Shown here one piece after another: positions 27,537-37,093 of a stretch of DNA of 64,000 nucleotides (position 1 is the first letter of the stretch; every line of letters starts with the position of its first letter). Origin of the DNA: Porphyromonas somerae DSM 23386 (GTDB lineage: Bacteria > Bacteroidota > Bacteroidia > Bacteroidales > Porphyromonadaceae). A program made the translations under genes and the position numbers. The notes under the pieces are model-generated. The model had not been told where the DNA came from and searched no databases. It was given only the letters and a program-made list of their open reading frames with translations. The DNA is taken from the NCBI RefSeq assembly GCF_000372405.1, contig NZ_AQVC01000008.1, positions 1-64,000 on the forward strand. Reading direction: 5' to 3'.

Positions 27537-27901
27537 TTTGATAGGGCACTGATTTTAGAGACTGTTTGAGTCTCCTCTAGTTTGTTGCTTTTCGCCCGTT
27601 TTTACCTATCTTGCTACTGGCTGTAGAATAAGGTATCGGTTTTGATATTTATTCAAGTGGTAAAAGCTCTTCTCCCCTCCAAAATGTAATTTTTGAGCGA
27701 ATCCGCTCAATTTCTTAGGCAATTACTAATTTTTTCTGTATTTTTGAGGGACGGTTGTAAAAGGACTTTTGTAAAGGGTGTACCACAGAAAAAACCACCC
27801 CTTTTATTGAAGGTTTCAGGAGGTAGTACGAGCTTGTCTGTCTCTTGGGTTGCAACTTGGATTTTGGACAAATAATACACCTATAATAAATATATCAAGC
27901 T
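27537..27901. other. non-coding leader region of the lysine operon
   Basis: 365 bp with no credible gene. A TATTTTTG box at 27739-27746 fits TAnnTTTG loosely but lacks a -33 TTTG; an AT-rich stretch at 27868-27895 directly precedes the operon. If transcription starts near 27750 the leader would be about 150 nt, room for regulation. No known riboswitch (including the lysine L-box) was recognised. Confidence 0.5.
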
Positions 27902-28546
27902 ATGAGTAAAGGTATTAGTTTATCTCAACTTAAAGAGAAGTTTCACGATGGTATGAGCATCATGGTGGGCGGGTTCCTTGGTAATGGTACCCCCGAGAAG
28001 ATCATTGACGCACTGGTAGAGAGTGGGGTGAAGGACCTCACAATGATTGTCAATGACACCTCTTATCCCGAGCTAGGGTGCGGACGCCTTATCGCCAATC
28101 ATCAGGTTAAAGAACTCTATGTATCGCATATCGGCACCAATCCTCACACTGCTGAGCAGATGAATAGTGGCGAGCTGACGATCCACTTCTGTCCACAAGG
28201 CTCCCTTGCCGAGCAGATTAGGGCCGGAGGTTGTGGCCTTGGTGGCGTATTGACCACTACCGGCCTCGGTACTATTGTAGCCGATGGTAAGGAAAAGGTG
28301 ACGGTAGATGGTGTTGAATACCTCCTTGAGAAGCCACTAAGAGCCGAATTTGCCTTTATCAAAGGGAGTATCGGTGACGAGATGGGCAATCTAGTTTACA
28401 AGGGAACTACTCAAAACTTCCAACCCCTTATGGCAATGGCTGCGGATACTGTAGTAGCTGAGATTGAGCATAAGGTACCTACGGGTGAGATTGCTCCTGA
28501 GGCTATTCATACTTCAGGCATTTTGGTTGATTATATTATTGAATAA
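27902..28546 (+). CDS. atoD: acetoacetate:butyrate CoA-transferase, subunit A
   Basis: 214-residue alpha subunit of a 3-oxoacid/butyrate-acetoacetate CoA-transferase. MVGGFLGNGTPEKIIDAL is the GGF/GxGxP CoA-binding signature, and SHIGTNPHTAEQMNSGEL, PQGSLAEQIRAGGCGLGG and GTIVADGKEKVTVDG are typical of AtoD/ScoA. In lysine fermentation it moves CoA from butyryl-CoA to acetoacetate, releasing butyrate. Its beta subunit lies 8.5 kb downstream (37094) at the far side of the pathway genes. First gene of the operon. Confidence 0.93.
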   Translation: MSKGISLSQLKEKFHDGMSIMVGGFLGNGTPEKIIDALVESGVKDLTMIVNDTSYPELGCGRLIANHQVKELYVSHIGTNPHTAEQMNSGELTIHFCPQGSLAEQIRAGGCGLGGVLTTTGLGTIVADGKEKVTVDGVEYLLEKPLRAEFAFIKGSIGDEMGNLVYKGTTQNFQPLMAMAADTVVAEIEHKVPTGEIAPEAIHTSGILVDYIIE

Positions 28547-28564
28547 AGTAGAATATTTAGATAT

Positions 28565-28966
28565 ATGGAGAATAATAATCTAAAGTCAATGATCCGCCTC
28601 CGCATGAGTAGCGGTGATGCACACTATGGAGGTAACTTAGTGGATGGAGCACGTATGCTACAACTATTTGGCGATGTGGCTACCGAGTTGCTCATTATGA
28701 ATGATGGTGATGAGGGCCTTTTTGTGGCTTATGACAATGTAGAGTTCAAGGCACCTGTCCATGCTGGTGACTATATTGAGGCTGTTGGGGAGATTGTGAG
28801 TGCAGGTAACTCCTCTCGCAAGATGGTCTTTGAGGCACGCAAGGTGATCAGCCCTCGTACAGATATCAGTGCTTCGGCTGCCGATGTGCTGGAGGAGCCT
28901 ATTGTGGTTTGTAGAGCTAGTGGTACTTGTGTGGTGCCCAAGAACTGTCAACGCAAAGGAAAGTAA
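28565..28966 (+). CDS. kal: 3-aminobutyryl-CoA ammonia-lyase
   Basis: 133-residue hotdog-fold enzyme. It removes ammonia from L-3-aminobutyryl-CoA to give crotonyl-CoA, a late step of lysine fermentation. [22 protein letters not shown] is the hotdog helix region (split here at residues 16-37), and [19 protein letters not shown] the central strands. Its length matches Kal, and its place directly before kce and kdd fixes the assignment, since hotdog proteins are otherwise hard to tell apart. Confidence 0.92.
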   Translation: MENNNLKSMIRLRMSSGDAHYGGNLVDGARMLQLFGDVATELLIMNDGDEGLFVAYDNVEFKAPVHAGDYIEAVGEIVSAGNSSRKMVFEARKVISPRTDISASAADVLEEPIVVCRASGTCVVPKNCQRKGK

Positions 28967-28972
28967 GCTATT

Positions 28973-29800
28973 ATGGATAAACTGATCATTACTGCTGCAA
29001 TCTGTGGTGCTGAAGTGACTAAGGAGCACAATCCTGCGGTCCCTTATACCGTTGAGGAGATGGTGCGCGAAGCCAAGAGTGCTTATGATGCTGGTGCTGC
29101 TGTGCTTCACGTGCATGTACGGGAGGATGATGGTACCCCTACTCAGAGCAAGGCTCGCTACAAGGAGGTGATGGATGCTATCTTGCGTGAATTGCCCGAT
29201 GTTATCATTATCCCCTCTACGGGAGGTGCTGTGGGTATGTCGGCTGAGGAACGCCTGCAACCTACCGAGCTGATGCCTGAGATGGCTACTTTGGATTGTG
29301 GTACCGTGAACTTCGGTGATGAGGTATTTGAGAATACCCTACCAATGATGAGGGCTTTTGGTAAGCGGATGCTCGAGAATAATATCAAGCCAGAGTATGA
29401 GTGCTTTGATATGGGACACCTTGAGGCAGCCCTTCAGATGGCTCGCCGTGGTGAGGCTCCCGGGCACCCCATGCAGTTTAACTTTGTGCTAGGAGTCCCA
29501 GGTGCTTCATCGGCCTCTGTTTCCAACCTTTTGTGGCTCGTCAATGCTCTTCCTGAAGGGTCTACTTGGACCGCTACAGGGATTGGACGCCATGAGTTTA
29601 CACTCGCAGCACATGCGATCGCTATGGGCGGCCATGTGCGTGTGGGCTTTGAGGATAACCTCTACCTCTCTAAGGGGGTATTGGCGAAGTCCAATGGCGA
29701 GTTGGTAGCAAAGGTGGTACGGATTGCCAAGGAGCTGGGTCGTGAGATTGCTACCTCTGATGAGGCACGTGAGATCCTTTCACTCCCACCTCGTAAGTGA
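28973..29800 (+). CDS. kce: 3-keto-5-aminohexanoate cleavage enzyme
   Basis: 275-residue zinc-dependent BKACE (DUF849) enzyme. It condenses 3-keto-5-aminohexanoate with acetyl-CoA and cleaves to acetoacetate plus 3-aminobutyryl-CoA. AAICGAEVTKEHNPAVPYT, AAVLHVHVR (HxH zinc ligands), STGGAVGMSAEERL and FNFVLGVPGA are characteristic motifs, and the C-terminal ATGIGRHE contributes to the active site. The start is 6 bp after kal, a coupled pair. Confidence 0.95.
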   Translation: MDKLIITAAICGAEVTKEHNPAVPYTVEEMVREAKSAYDAGAAVLHVHVREDDGTPTQSKARYKEVMDAILRELPDVIIIPSTGGAVGMSAEERLQPTELMPEMATLDCGTVNFGDEVFENTLPMMRAFGKRMLENNIKPEYECFDMGHLEAALQMARRGEAPGHPMQFNFVLGVPGASSASVSNLLWLVNALPEGSTWTATGIGRHEFTLAAHAIAMGGHVRVGFEDNLYLSKGVLAKSNGELVAKVVRIAKELGREIATSDEAREILSLPPRK

Positions 29801-29853
29801 TTCTCTAGACACACTCATATAAAGAATAATAGAATAGACATTAATATATATAT

Positions 29854-30900
29854 ATGGCTCAGAAACCAGGAAATAGATATGGCACCCATAGGGTGATTTC
29901 ACCTAAAGGGGTATTGCCACAGCCTGCCGACAAGGTGGACAATAATATGGATGAGATCTTCGATAATGAGATCCTCATCGATGTGAAGACACTTAATATA
30001 GACTCTGCAAGCTTTACCCAGATCTCCAAGCAAGCTGGAGGAGATAAGGATAAGATTGCCGAGATCATGATGGATATTGTGGAGAAGCAGGGGAAGCATC
30101 GCAATCCTGTCACTGGCTCTGGTGGTATGCTACTCGGAGTGGTGGAGAAGATCGGTGATGCCCTCAAGGGTAAGATCGACCTGAAGGAAGGGGACAAGGT
30201 GGCAACACTTGTTTCGCTTTCGCTCACTCCACTAAGGATAGATAAGATCAAGGAGATCCGCCCTGAGATTGACCAGGTGGATATCGATGGTAAGGCGATT
30301 CTCTTTGAGAGTGGTATCTATGCCAAGATTCCAGATGATCTACCAGAGAATCTGGTGCTTTCGGCTCTTGACGTAGCTGGGGCACCTGCTCAGGTGGCTA
30401 AGCTAGTGAAGCCAGGGGATACGGTTACGATCATCGGAGCAGGTGGTAAGAGTGGTATGCTCTGCTGCTATGAGGCGAAGAAGCGTGCTGGTGTCACTGG
30501 TAAGGTGATCGGCATTGATTACTCTCAAGAGAGTGTGGATAGACTAAAGCGTCTCGGCTTCTGTGACGAGGTCTTCTCGGCCGATGCTACGCAACCTATA
30601 CCTGTAATGGAGAAGGTGGAGAAGCTGACCAATGGTAAGATGAGTGATATCACCATCAATAATGTCAATATCCCTGATACCGAGATGACGAGTATCCTCT
30701 GTACCAAGGGGGATGGTATTGTCTACTTCTTCTCTATGGCAACGAGCTTCACCAAGGCAGCCCTTGGTGCTGAAGGGGTAGGAAGTCAGGTGACCATGAT
30801 GGTGGGCAATGGCTATACCGCTGGTCATGCCGAGATTACTCTGCAGGAGTTTAGAGAGTGTGAACCACTAAGAAAGCTATTTACTGAGCTTTACGCATAA
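29854..30900 (+). CDS. kdd: L-erythro-3,5-diaminohexanoate dehydrogenase
   Basis: 348-residue NAD(P)-dependent enzyme that oxidatively deaminates 3,5-diaminohexanoate to 5-amino-3-oxohexanoate. The N-terminal GNRYGTHRVISPKGVLPQPA is the Kdd signature. A Rossmann-type fold is seen at VTIIGAGGKSGMLCCYEAKK (about residues 191-210). It occurs between kce and kamA as in known lysine fermentation clusters. A large hairpin follows before kamA. Confidence 0.95.
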   Translation: MAQKPGNRYGTHRVISPKGVLPQPADKVDNNMDEIFDNEILIDVKTLNIDSASFTQISKQAGGDKDKIAEIMMDIVEKQGKHRNPVTGSGGMLLGVVEKIGDALKGKIDLKEGDKVATLVSLSLTPLRIDKIKEIRPEIDQVDIDGKAILFESGIYAKIPDDLPENLVLSALDVAGAPAQVAKLVKPGDTVTIIGAGGKSGMLCCYEAKKRAGVTGKVIGIDYSQESVDRLKRLGFCDEVFSADATQPIPVMEKVEKLTNGKMSDITINNVNIPDTEMTSILCTKGDGIVYFFSMATSFTKAALGAEGVGSQVTMMVGNGYTAGHAEITLQEFRECEPLRKLFTELYA

Positions 30901-30910
30901 CAATGAAACT

Positions 30911-30960
30911 GTGGTGGAGAGAGATAAGGCAGACTGCTATTGCCCTATCTCTCTGCCCAC
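30911..30960 (+). other. intercistronic hairpin between kdd and kamA
   Basis: GTGG-(T/G)-GAGAGAGATA-GGCA on the left pairs with TGCC-TATCTCTCT-CCCAC on the right, a long imperfect stem of about 19 bp. No T-tract follows, so it is unlike the terminators elsewhere here. It could be a processing or stability element inside the operon, or a weak attenuator. Confidence 0.7.
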
Positions 30961-30991
30961 AAATAAAGAATAACGACCGAAAATACTATTT

Positions 30992-32257
30992 ATGAATAAA
31001 AGTAGAAGAGACTACTACTTCCCTAATGTGACCGATGAGGAGTGGAATGACTGGCACTGGCAGCTCAAAAACCGAATTGAAACGGTAGAGGATCTGCAGA
31101 AGTATGTAGCACTAACGGAGGAGGAGCTAGAGGGAGTACGCAGTACGCTAAAGCAGCTCCGTATGGCCATTACCCCTTATTATATAAGCCTAATCAATCC
31201 CGACGACCCTAATGACCCAGTTCGCAAACAGGCAGTGCCTACTGCTAAGGAGCTGGTGGTAAGTCCTGAGGATCAGCTCGACCCTCTGAGCGAGGACGAG
31301 GACTCTCCAGTACCAGGGCTCACCCACAGATATCCTGATAGGGTGCTATTCCTGATTACTGATATGTGTGCAATGTATTGCCGTCACTGCACTCGCCGTC
31401 GTTTTGCTGGGCATAAGGATGCCTCTGCTCCTAGAGAGCGCATTGATAGAGCCCTTGAGTATATTGAGCAGGCTACAGAGGTACGTGATGTGCTTCTCTC
31501 GGGTGGCGACGCTCTGATGGTAGGGGATAAGATGCTAGAGTATATCCTACAGAGGCTAAGGGCTATTCCACACGTGGAGATTATCCGCTTTGGTTCGCGT
31601 GCTCCTGTAGTATTGCCACAGCGTATCACTCCTGAGCTGGTACAGATGCTTTCTAAGTATCACCCTGTATGGCTCAATACCCACTTCAATCACCCTAATG
31701 AGATTACCGAGGAGTCGAAGCTAGCTTGTGAGCGTCTTGCCAATGCTGGTATCCCTCTGGGTAATCAATCGGTGCTTTTGCGTGGTATCAATGACTGCCC
31801 TAGCATTATGAAGCACTTGGTGCATGAGTTGGTAAAGATTAGGGTGCGTCCTTATTATATATATGTGTGCGACCTTTCACAAGGTATTAGCCACTTCCGT
31901 ACTCCAGTATCCAAGGGTATTGAGATCATTGAGGCCTTGAGAGGACATACTTCGGGCTACTGTGTACCTACCTTTGTGGTGGATGCTCCTGGTGGCGGTG
32001 GTAAGATTCCAGTGATGCCTAATTACATTATCTCTCAGTCGCCTCGCCGTGTGGTGCTCCGCAATTATGAGGGAGTGATTACCACTTATACGGAGCCCGA
32101 GGGGTACCAAGAGGGTACTTGCAACTGTGAGGAGTGTAATGATACTTGCGACGGAGTAGCTTCACTCCTTGCCGGTAATCATCTATCGCTATCTCCTACT
32201 CACTTGGCACGTAAGGAGCGTACCAAGAGGATTAGAGAGCAGAATAAGGATAAGTAA
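30992..32257 (+). CDS. kamA: L-lysine 2,3-aminomutase
   Basis: 421-residue radical-SAM, PLP-dependent aminomutase converting L-lysine to L-beta-lysine, the first step. The Fe-S motif is CAMYCRHC (Cys126, Cys130, Cys133), the SAM GGD motif is LLSGGDALM, and the PLP lysine lies in PGGGGKIPVMPNY near residue 337, as in the clostridial enzyme. Residues RYPDRVLFLITDMC are typical. The C-terminal Cys-rich tail (CNCEECNDTC) resembles the zinc-binding region of family members. Confidence 0.98.
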   Translation: MNKSRRDYYFPNVTDEEWNDWHWQLKNRIETVEDLQKYVALTEEELEGVRSTLKQLRMAITPYYISLINPDDPNDPVRKQAVPTAKELVVSPEDQLDPLSEDEDSPVPGLTHRYPDRVLFLITDMCAMYCRHCTRRRFAGHKDASAPRERIDRALEYIEQATEVRDVLLSGGDALMVGDKMLEYILQRLRAIPHVEIIRFGSRAPVVLPQRITPELVQMLSKYHPVWLNTHFNHPNEITEESKLACERLANAGIPLGNQSVLLRGINDCPSIMKHLVHELVKIRVRPYYIYVCDLSQGISHFRTPVSKGIEIIEALRGHTSGYCVPTFVVDAPGGGGKIPVMPNYIISQSPRRVVLRNYEGVITTYTEPEGYQEGTCNCEECNDTCDGVASLLAGNHLSLSPTHLARKERTKRIREQNKDK

Positions 32258-32296
32258 CTCACGTGGGTGAGGCGGTCTCTTGTCAATATTCCTGGT

Positions 32297-33325
32297 ATGC
32301 CATTTATCAAAAAACTACTAGCACTCAGTAGCCTTTCGATCGTAGGGACGGCCAAGAATACTGGCAAGACTGCCACACTCAATTATGTACTGCAGCGGAT
32401 AGCCTCTCAAGCACCTGATAAGGTGGTAGGACTTACCTCTATAGGGCTAGAGGGGGAGCGACGCGACCAAGTGACACAGACGGAGAAGCCCGAGATTACA
32501 CTCTCTAAGGGGACTCTATTTGTCACGGCGGAGCACTACTATCGGCAGAAACAGCTCTCGGCGGAGGTGCTGGGAGTGGAGCGAGTTTATACCACTTCTA
32601 CTGGGCGTCTGATATATGCTCGTGCGAGAGGTGAGGGCAAGGTGCTGATTGCTGGCCCACCCACCACTCAAGGACTACGAAAGGTGGTGGAGGTGATGCA
32701 ACGAGATGGTGCCGACCTATCGATTATCGATGGGGCACTCTCTCGGAAGTCACTCGCTTCTCCTGCAGTAGCTGATGGGCTGATACTTGCTACGGGTGCG
32801 GCCTTTTCGGCACAGCCAGAGCGACTGATACAGCTCACCAAGGAACTGGTGCAGCAGATAGAGTTGCCGGAGCTTTCGGATCGTCTACTAGCGAGTAGAC
32901 TTGAGGAGGTGACTCATGGGATACGCCTGGTGGTAGGTGATGAGGTGCTCGACCCTGGCTATGCGTCGGCACTCCTTTCCCAATTTTGGGAGGATGGTCG
33001 GTGGCAATTACTGGAGGGACTGGTATTTGTCTCTGGGGCGGTGCACGACAATCTCTTAGAGCGTATTCGGCAGTCTAAGGGGTGTCGGGGGCTGATTGTC
33101 CGCGACTTTACGAGGCTTTTTGTCTCGGGGCAGGCGGTGAGGAGCCTTCTGGCGAGTGGCAAAAAGCTCTATACCCTTCGGCGGGCAGAGTTGGTGGCGG
33201 TGACCTTTAACCCTGTTGCTCCGACAGGATTTAGGATGCCTTCGGAGGAGATGTGTGAGCGACTGAGTGAGGCACTTGAGGTGCCAGTGTATGATATAAT
33301 GAGATGTAGTGATGAGATTTCGTGA
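32297..33325 (+). CDS. kamB: lysine 5,6-aminomutase reactivase subunit KamB-like
   Basis: 342-residue P-loop protein. Walker A is VGTAKNTGKTATLN (residues 16-29), resembling GTPase/ATPase chaperones. It lies between kamA and kamC, the place of KamB, which is annotated as a subunit of the ATP-dependent system that reactivates B12-damaged lysine 5,6-aminomutase. The ATG at 32297 places the P-loop near the N terminus; GTG at 32267 is an alternative. The 3' end overlaps kamC by 14 bp. Function is inferred mainly from position. Confidence 0.82.
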   Translation: MPFIKKLLALSSLSIVGTAKNTGKTATLNYVLQRIASQAPDKVVGLTSIGLEGERRDQVTQTEKPEITLSKGTLFVTAEHYYRQKQLSAEVLGVERVYTTSTGRLIYARARGEGKVLIAGPPTTQGLRKVVEVMQRDGADLSIIDGALSRKSLASPAVADGLILATGAAFSAQPERLIQLTKELVQQIELPELSDRLLASRLEEVTHGIRLVVGDEVLDPGYASALLSQFWEDGRWQLLEGLVFVSGAVHDNLLERIRQSKGCRGLIVRDFTRLFVSGQAVRSLLASGKKLYTLRRAELVAVTFNPVAPTGFRMPSEEMCERLSEALEVPVYDIMRCSDEIS

Positions 33326-34694
33326 GGCACTAGACCATATCAAGGGGCTGAGGTATGTGCTGGAGGAAATGACCTTTTCCTCTAGCATAGGTCGCTTGGC
33401 TCTATTGGATAGCTATTGGCTCACGAGTCGCGAGGAGATTGAAGAGGCACTCGATGAAGTGGCTAAGTTCGTCGGCTACATACAGTCTTCTGAGGGGATT
33501 CCACTCTTGCAGCTACAGCTTGAGGAGGTGGTGAATATCTCTGGCTCCATTGAGGTGCTAAGGGCTACGGGTGCTATCTGTAGCGATGTAGACCTCTTTG
33601 AGATTAAGAAGCTAGCTCTGATTGATGAAAAGATTGCTCAGTTACAAGCCCATTATCACTACCAATTGACCGAACGACCTTCGCTGAAGGGGGTGCTATC
33701 GGTGCTTGACCCACGCGAAGAACGATTGCCTAGCTTTTATCTAGATAATTATTTTGATGCACGGCTCAAGGAGATAAGAGAAGCGATTGAGCGGACAAAG
33801 GAGGAGACCCCTTTGGCGGAGCTCAATGCCCAACTCTCGCAGTGTGAGGAGGAGGTGAGGGCTAGGTTAACTGAGGAGTTGGCCCCTTTTGCTGACTCGC
33901 TAGAGATGGTATTAAAGGCACTGGCACACGATACGGCTATTTTGGCAAAGGCTGATTGGGCAGTGAGGTATCGGGCGTGTCGGCCAAAGCCTATCTCCTC
34001 TGGTACCACTCATTTGGAGGAGTTGGTGAATCCCGAGGTGGCAGATCAGGTAAGGAGGAGTGGAGGACGCTTTCAGCCGGTTTCAATAGAGTTTGAAGAG
34101 GAGCCGACCTTGATCTCGGGTGCCAATATGGGTGGTAAGAGTGTGCTTTTGCACTCGGTAGCACTGGCACAGGGGATGATGCAGTTTGGCATGTATGTCT
34201 TGGCGAAGTCTGCTACCATGGTGGTGGTAGAGCATCTTCTTTATTCAGCCGGTGATGGCGAGGATATGCGATTGGGGCTCTCTTCGTTTGGAGCAGAGAT
34301 GATTCGGCTCAATGGTATCATCCAGGCGGTGAAGAGTGGGCAAAAGGTCCTTGCGATTATTGACGAACCCGCTCGTACTACCAATCCTGAAGAGGGGTAT
34401 GCCCTTGTCTCTGGACTTGTGAAGTTACTAGAGCAGTATGGGGCTATGGCACTGATCACTACTCACTATAGCGGAGTGCCCTCGCAAGGAAGGCGGTGGA
34501 GAGTGCGGGGATTTGTGGAGGGACGTGATATGCACGGCGTAGAGGTGGCACATCTCGCTGAGCTGATGGATTATAGTTTGGTGCCAGATAGTCAGGTGTC
34601 TGTGCCGAGAGAGGCCTTTAGGATTGCTCGACTACTTGGGGTGGATGAGGAGTTTTTGGACTTAAGCAACAACTGTTTTAGGACGATCGAATGA
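33312..34694 (+). CDS. kamC: lysine 5,6-aminomutase reactivase ATPase KamC (MutS-like)
   Basis: 460-residue MutS-family ATPase without a mismatch-recognition domain. Walker A is ISGANMGGKSVLL, Walker B VLAIIDEPARTTNPEEGYAL, and the TTHYSG motif follows. A helical lever region occupies residues 1-250. Genes like this sit next to kamDE in lysine fermenters and are thought to reactivate the adenosylcobalamin enzyme rather than repair DNA. ATG 33312 is chosen (GTG 33309 also possible). It overlaps kamD as ATGA. Confidence 0.88.
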   Translation: MRFREALDHIKGLRYVLEEMTFSSSIGRLALLDSYWLTSREEIEEALDEVAKFVGYIQSSEGIPLLQLQLEEVVNISGSIEVLRATGAICSDVDLFEIKKLALIDEKIAQLQAHYHYQLTERPSLKGVLSVLDPREERLPSFYLDNYFDARLKEIREAIERTKEETPLAELNAQLSQCEEEVRARLTEELAPFADSLEMVLKALAHDTAILAKADWAVRYRACRPKPISSGTTHLEELVNPEVADQVRRSGGRFQPVSIEFEEEPTLISGANMGGKSVLLHSVALAQGMMQFGMYVLAKSATMVVVEHLLYSAGDGEDMRLGLSSFGAEMIRLNGIIQAVKSGQKVLAIIDEPARTTNPEEGYALVSGLVKLLEQYGAMALITTHYSGVPSQGRRWRVRGFVEGRDMHGVEVAHLAELMDYSLVPDSQVSVPREAFRIARLLGVDEEFLDLSNNCFRTIE

Positions 34695-36265
34695 ATATGA
34701 AAAGTAAGGTGGGAATTGACTTCTCAAAGGTGGAGCAAGCACGTGGGGCAGCACGAGCTATTGCTGAGGATGTACAGACCTTTGTAGATGAATATACGAC
34801 GGTAGCCGTAGAACGCACCCTTTGTCGCTTTGTAGGGATAGATGGTGTAGATGGAAATCAAGTGCCGCTTCCCAATGTGGTGGTGGAGCATCTAGTGGAG
34901 GAGAATGCACTCTCCAATGGAGCTCTATTCTATCTAGCATCCGCGATGGTTGCTACGGGAAAGGAGCCTCAGGAGATAGCTGAGGAGGTGTCGGATGGTA
35001 AGATAAAGCTGACACAGTTTCCAGCAGCCTCAGAGCAGGAGGTGGCTGATATACTCGCCCCATATATTAAGGCAGGTATGGAGCGAATTGCAGCAAGGAG
35101 AGCCAGAAGGGAAAAGTTTATCAAGGAGGTGGGCGAAGGACCACAACCTTATCTCTATGTGATTGTTGCGACTGGTAATATCTATGAGGACGTGGTGCAG
35201 GCACAGGCGGCAGCTCGCCAAGGTGCCGATATCATTGCGGTGATTCGTACCACGGGGCAAAGCCTTCTCGACTATGTCCCCTACGGAGCTACTACTGAGG
35301 GATTTGGCGGTACCTATGCGACGCAAGAAAACTTCCGCATTATGCGAAAAGCCCTTGATGAAGTGGGTGAGGAGGTAGGACGCTATATCCGACTCTGTAA
35401 CTACTGCTCGGGTCTTTGTATGCCTGAGATTGCTATTATGGGTGCTTTTGAAGGACTCGATGTGATGCTCAATGATGCCCTTTATGGCATTCTATTTAGG
35501 GATATCAATATGAAGCGAACCATCGTGGACCAGTACACTAGTCGTGTGATCAATGGTTTCGCTGGGGTGATTATCAATACCGGTGAGGATAACTACCTCA
35601 CCACTGCCGATGCTCTTGAGGAGGCACATACGGTATTGGCTTCCGACTTTATCAACGAGCAATTTGCCCTCAAGGCGGGTATCCCAGAAGAGCAGATGGG
35701 ACTCGGCCACGCCTTTGAGATGGATCCTGCCGTGGAAAATGGCTTCCTCTATGAATTGGCACAGGCTCAAATGACGAGGGAGATCTTCCCTAAGGCACCA
35801 TTGAAGTATATGCCACCTACAAAGTTTATGACCGGTAATATCTTTAGAGGTCATATCCAAGATGCTCTATTCAATATGATCGGTATCTGGACACACCAAG
35901 GGTTGCAACTTCTCGGTATGCCTACCGAGGCGATACACACCCCATTTATGAGCGACCGATATCTCTCAATTGAGAACGCTCGCTATATCTTCAACAACAT
36001 GAAGTCCATCGGCGACGATGTGGAGTTTAAGGAGAATGGTATCATGCAGACCCGTGCCAAGAATGTGCTTGAGAAGGCATTGACACTATTGCAGGATATC
36101 CAGGAGGAGGGTCTCTTTATTGCCCTTTCAAAGGGTATCTTTGCGGATATCAAGCGACCACAAGATGGTGGTAAAGGTCTGGATGGCGTTAAGTGCAAAG
36201 GGGAGCGCTACTACAACCCTATTTTGGAACTAATGAAAGACAATAAGATTGCGGGCAAGTTATGA
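34691..36265 (+). CDS. kamD: lysine 5,6-aminomutase alpha subunit
   Basis: 524-residue catalytic TIM-barrel subunit of the adenosylcobalamin- and PLP-dependent enzyme that turns L-beta-lysine into 3,5-diaminohexanoate. Typical motifs are VERTLCRFVGIDGVD, VVATGNIYEDVVQAQ, DYVPYGATTEGFGGTYATQENF and YCSGLCMPEIAIMGAFEGLD. Length is about 520 as in Clostridium and Fusobacterium. The start overlaps kamC and the stop overlaps kamE, both as ATGA, so kamC-D-E are translationally coupled. Confidence 0.96.
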   Translation: MNMKSKVGIDFSKVEQARGAARAIAEDVQTFVDEYTTVAVERTLCRFVGIDGVDGNQVPLPNVVVEHLVEENALSNGALFYLASAMVATGKEPQEIAEEVSDGKIKLTQFPAASEQEVADILAPYIKAGMERIAARRARREKFIKEVGEGPQPYLYVIVATGNIYEDVVQAQAAARQGADIIAVIRTTGQSLLDYVPYGATTEGFGGTYATQENFRIMRKALDEVGEEVGRYIRLCNYCSGLCMPEIAIMGAFEGLDVMLNDALYGILFRDINMKRTIVDQYTSRVINGFAGVIINTGEDNYLTTADALEEAHTVLASDFINEQFALKAGIPEEQMGLGHAFEMDPAVENGFLYELAQAQMTREIFPKAPLKYMPPTKFMTGNIFRGHIQDALFNMIGIWTHQGLQLLGMPTEAIHTPFMSDRYLSIENARYIFNNMKSIGDDVEFKENGIMQTRAKNVLEKALTLLQDIQEEGLFIALSKGIFADIKRPQDGGKGLDGVKCKGERYYNPILELMKDNKIAGKL

Positions 36266-37056
36266 GTGGAGGACTATATTCAACCGAAGATAAAAGTTTT
36301 GATAGGACATTAGACCTATCCAAGGTGAAGCCTTATGGCGACACCATGAACGATGGCAAGGTACAGCTGAGTTTTACCCTTCCTGTACCTAAGGGTGCCG
36401 AGGCCGAGGAGGCAGCTAAGTTGCTCCTCAAGGAGATGGGCTTCCAAAATCCTATGGTGGTCTTTTCGAAAGAGCTCACCGAGGGCTACACCTTTTTCAA
36501 TTGCTATGGTAGCTGTACCCATACGGTAGATTATAGCAATATCTATGTGCCCAAGGTGGAGTCGACCACCATGTCGATGGAGGAGACCGACGACTATATC
36601 CGTACCCACTTGGGCAAGCCTATCAAAGTGCTAGGAGCCAGTACCGGTACCGATGCACATACCGTAGGTATCGATGCGATCATGAATATGAAAGGCTTCG
36701 CTGGGCATTACGGTCTAGAGCGCTATGATATGATCGAGGCACGCAATCTGGGTAGCCAGGTGCCCAATGATGAGTTTTTGGCTAAGGCGATTGAGTTTGG
36801 TGCCAATGCTCTGCTCATCTCCCAGACAGTGACGCAAAAGGATGTTCATATTCAAAACCTCACCGAGCTGATAGAGATGATCGAGGCGGAGGGACTTCGC
36901 GACAAGATGATCGTCTGTTGCGGTGGTCCTCGTATCACCCACGAGCTTGCCAAGGAACTAGGCTATGATGCCGGATTTGGTGCCAATACTTATGCCGATG
37001 ACGTCGCTTCGTTTATCGCACAAGAGATGGTACGGCGTCAGGAGCTACAAAACTGA
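36262..37056 (+). CDS. kamE: lysine 5,6-aminomutase beta subunit
   Basis: 264-residue B12-binding subunit. GASTGTDAHTVGIDAIMNMKG carries the DxHxxG cobalamin motif (the His displaces dimethylbenzimidazole; split at residues about 128-148). The PLP-binding lysine is on this subunit, upstream or within this Rossmann-like domain. The ending GGPRITHELAKELGYDAGFG is typical. It needs adenosylcobalamin, and a cobalamin riboswitch lies elsewhere in the window at 55704-55876. Confidence 0.95.
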   Translation: MSGGLYSTEDKSFDRTLDLSKVKPYGDTMNDGKVQLSFTLPVPKGAEAEEAAKLLLKEMGFQNPMVVFSKELTEGYTFFNCYGSCTHTVDYSNIYVPKVESTTMSMEETDDYIRTHLGKPIKVLGASTGTDAHTVGIDAIMNMKGFAGHYGLERYDMIEARNLGSQVPNDEFLAKAIEFGANALLISQTVTQKDVHIQNLTELIEMIEAEGLRDKMIVCCGGPRITHELAKELGYDAGFGANTYADDVASFIAQEMVRRQELQN

Positions 37057-37093
37057 AAACAAGATAAATACAAATACTATAAAGACTAAGATT

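Noticed and set aside
27537-27901. Lysine (L-box) riboswitch upstream of the lysine operon
   Set aside because: No L-box conserved segments were seen; such switches are also not typical of Bacteroidota catabolic operons.
33312-34694. DNA mismatch repair MutS
   Set aside because: Lacks the mismatch-recognition domain, is only 460 residues and is embedded and translationally coupled in the kam operon.
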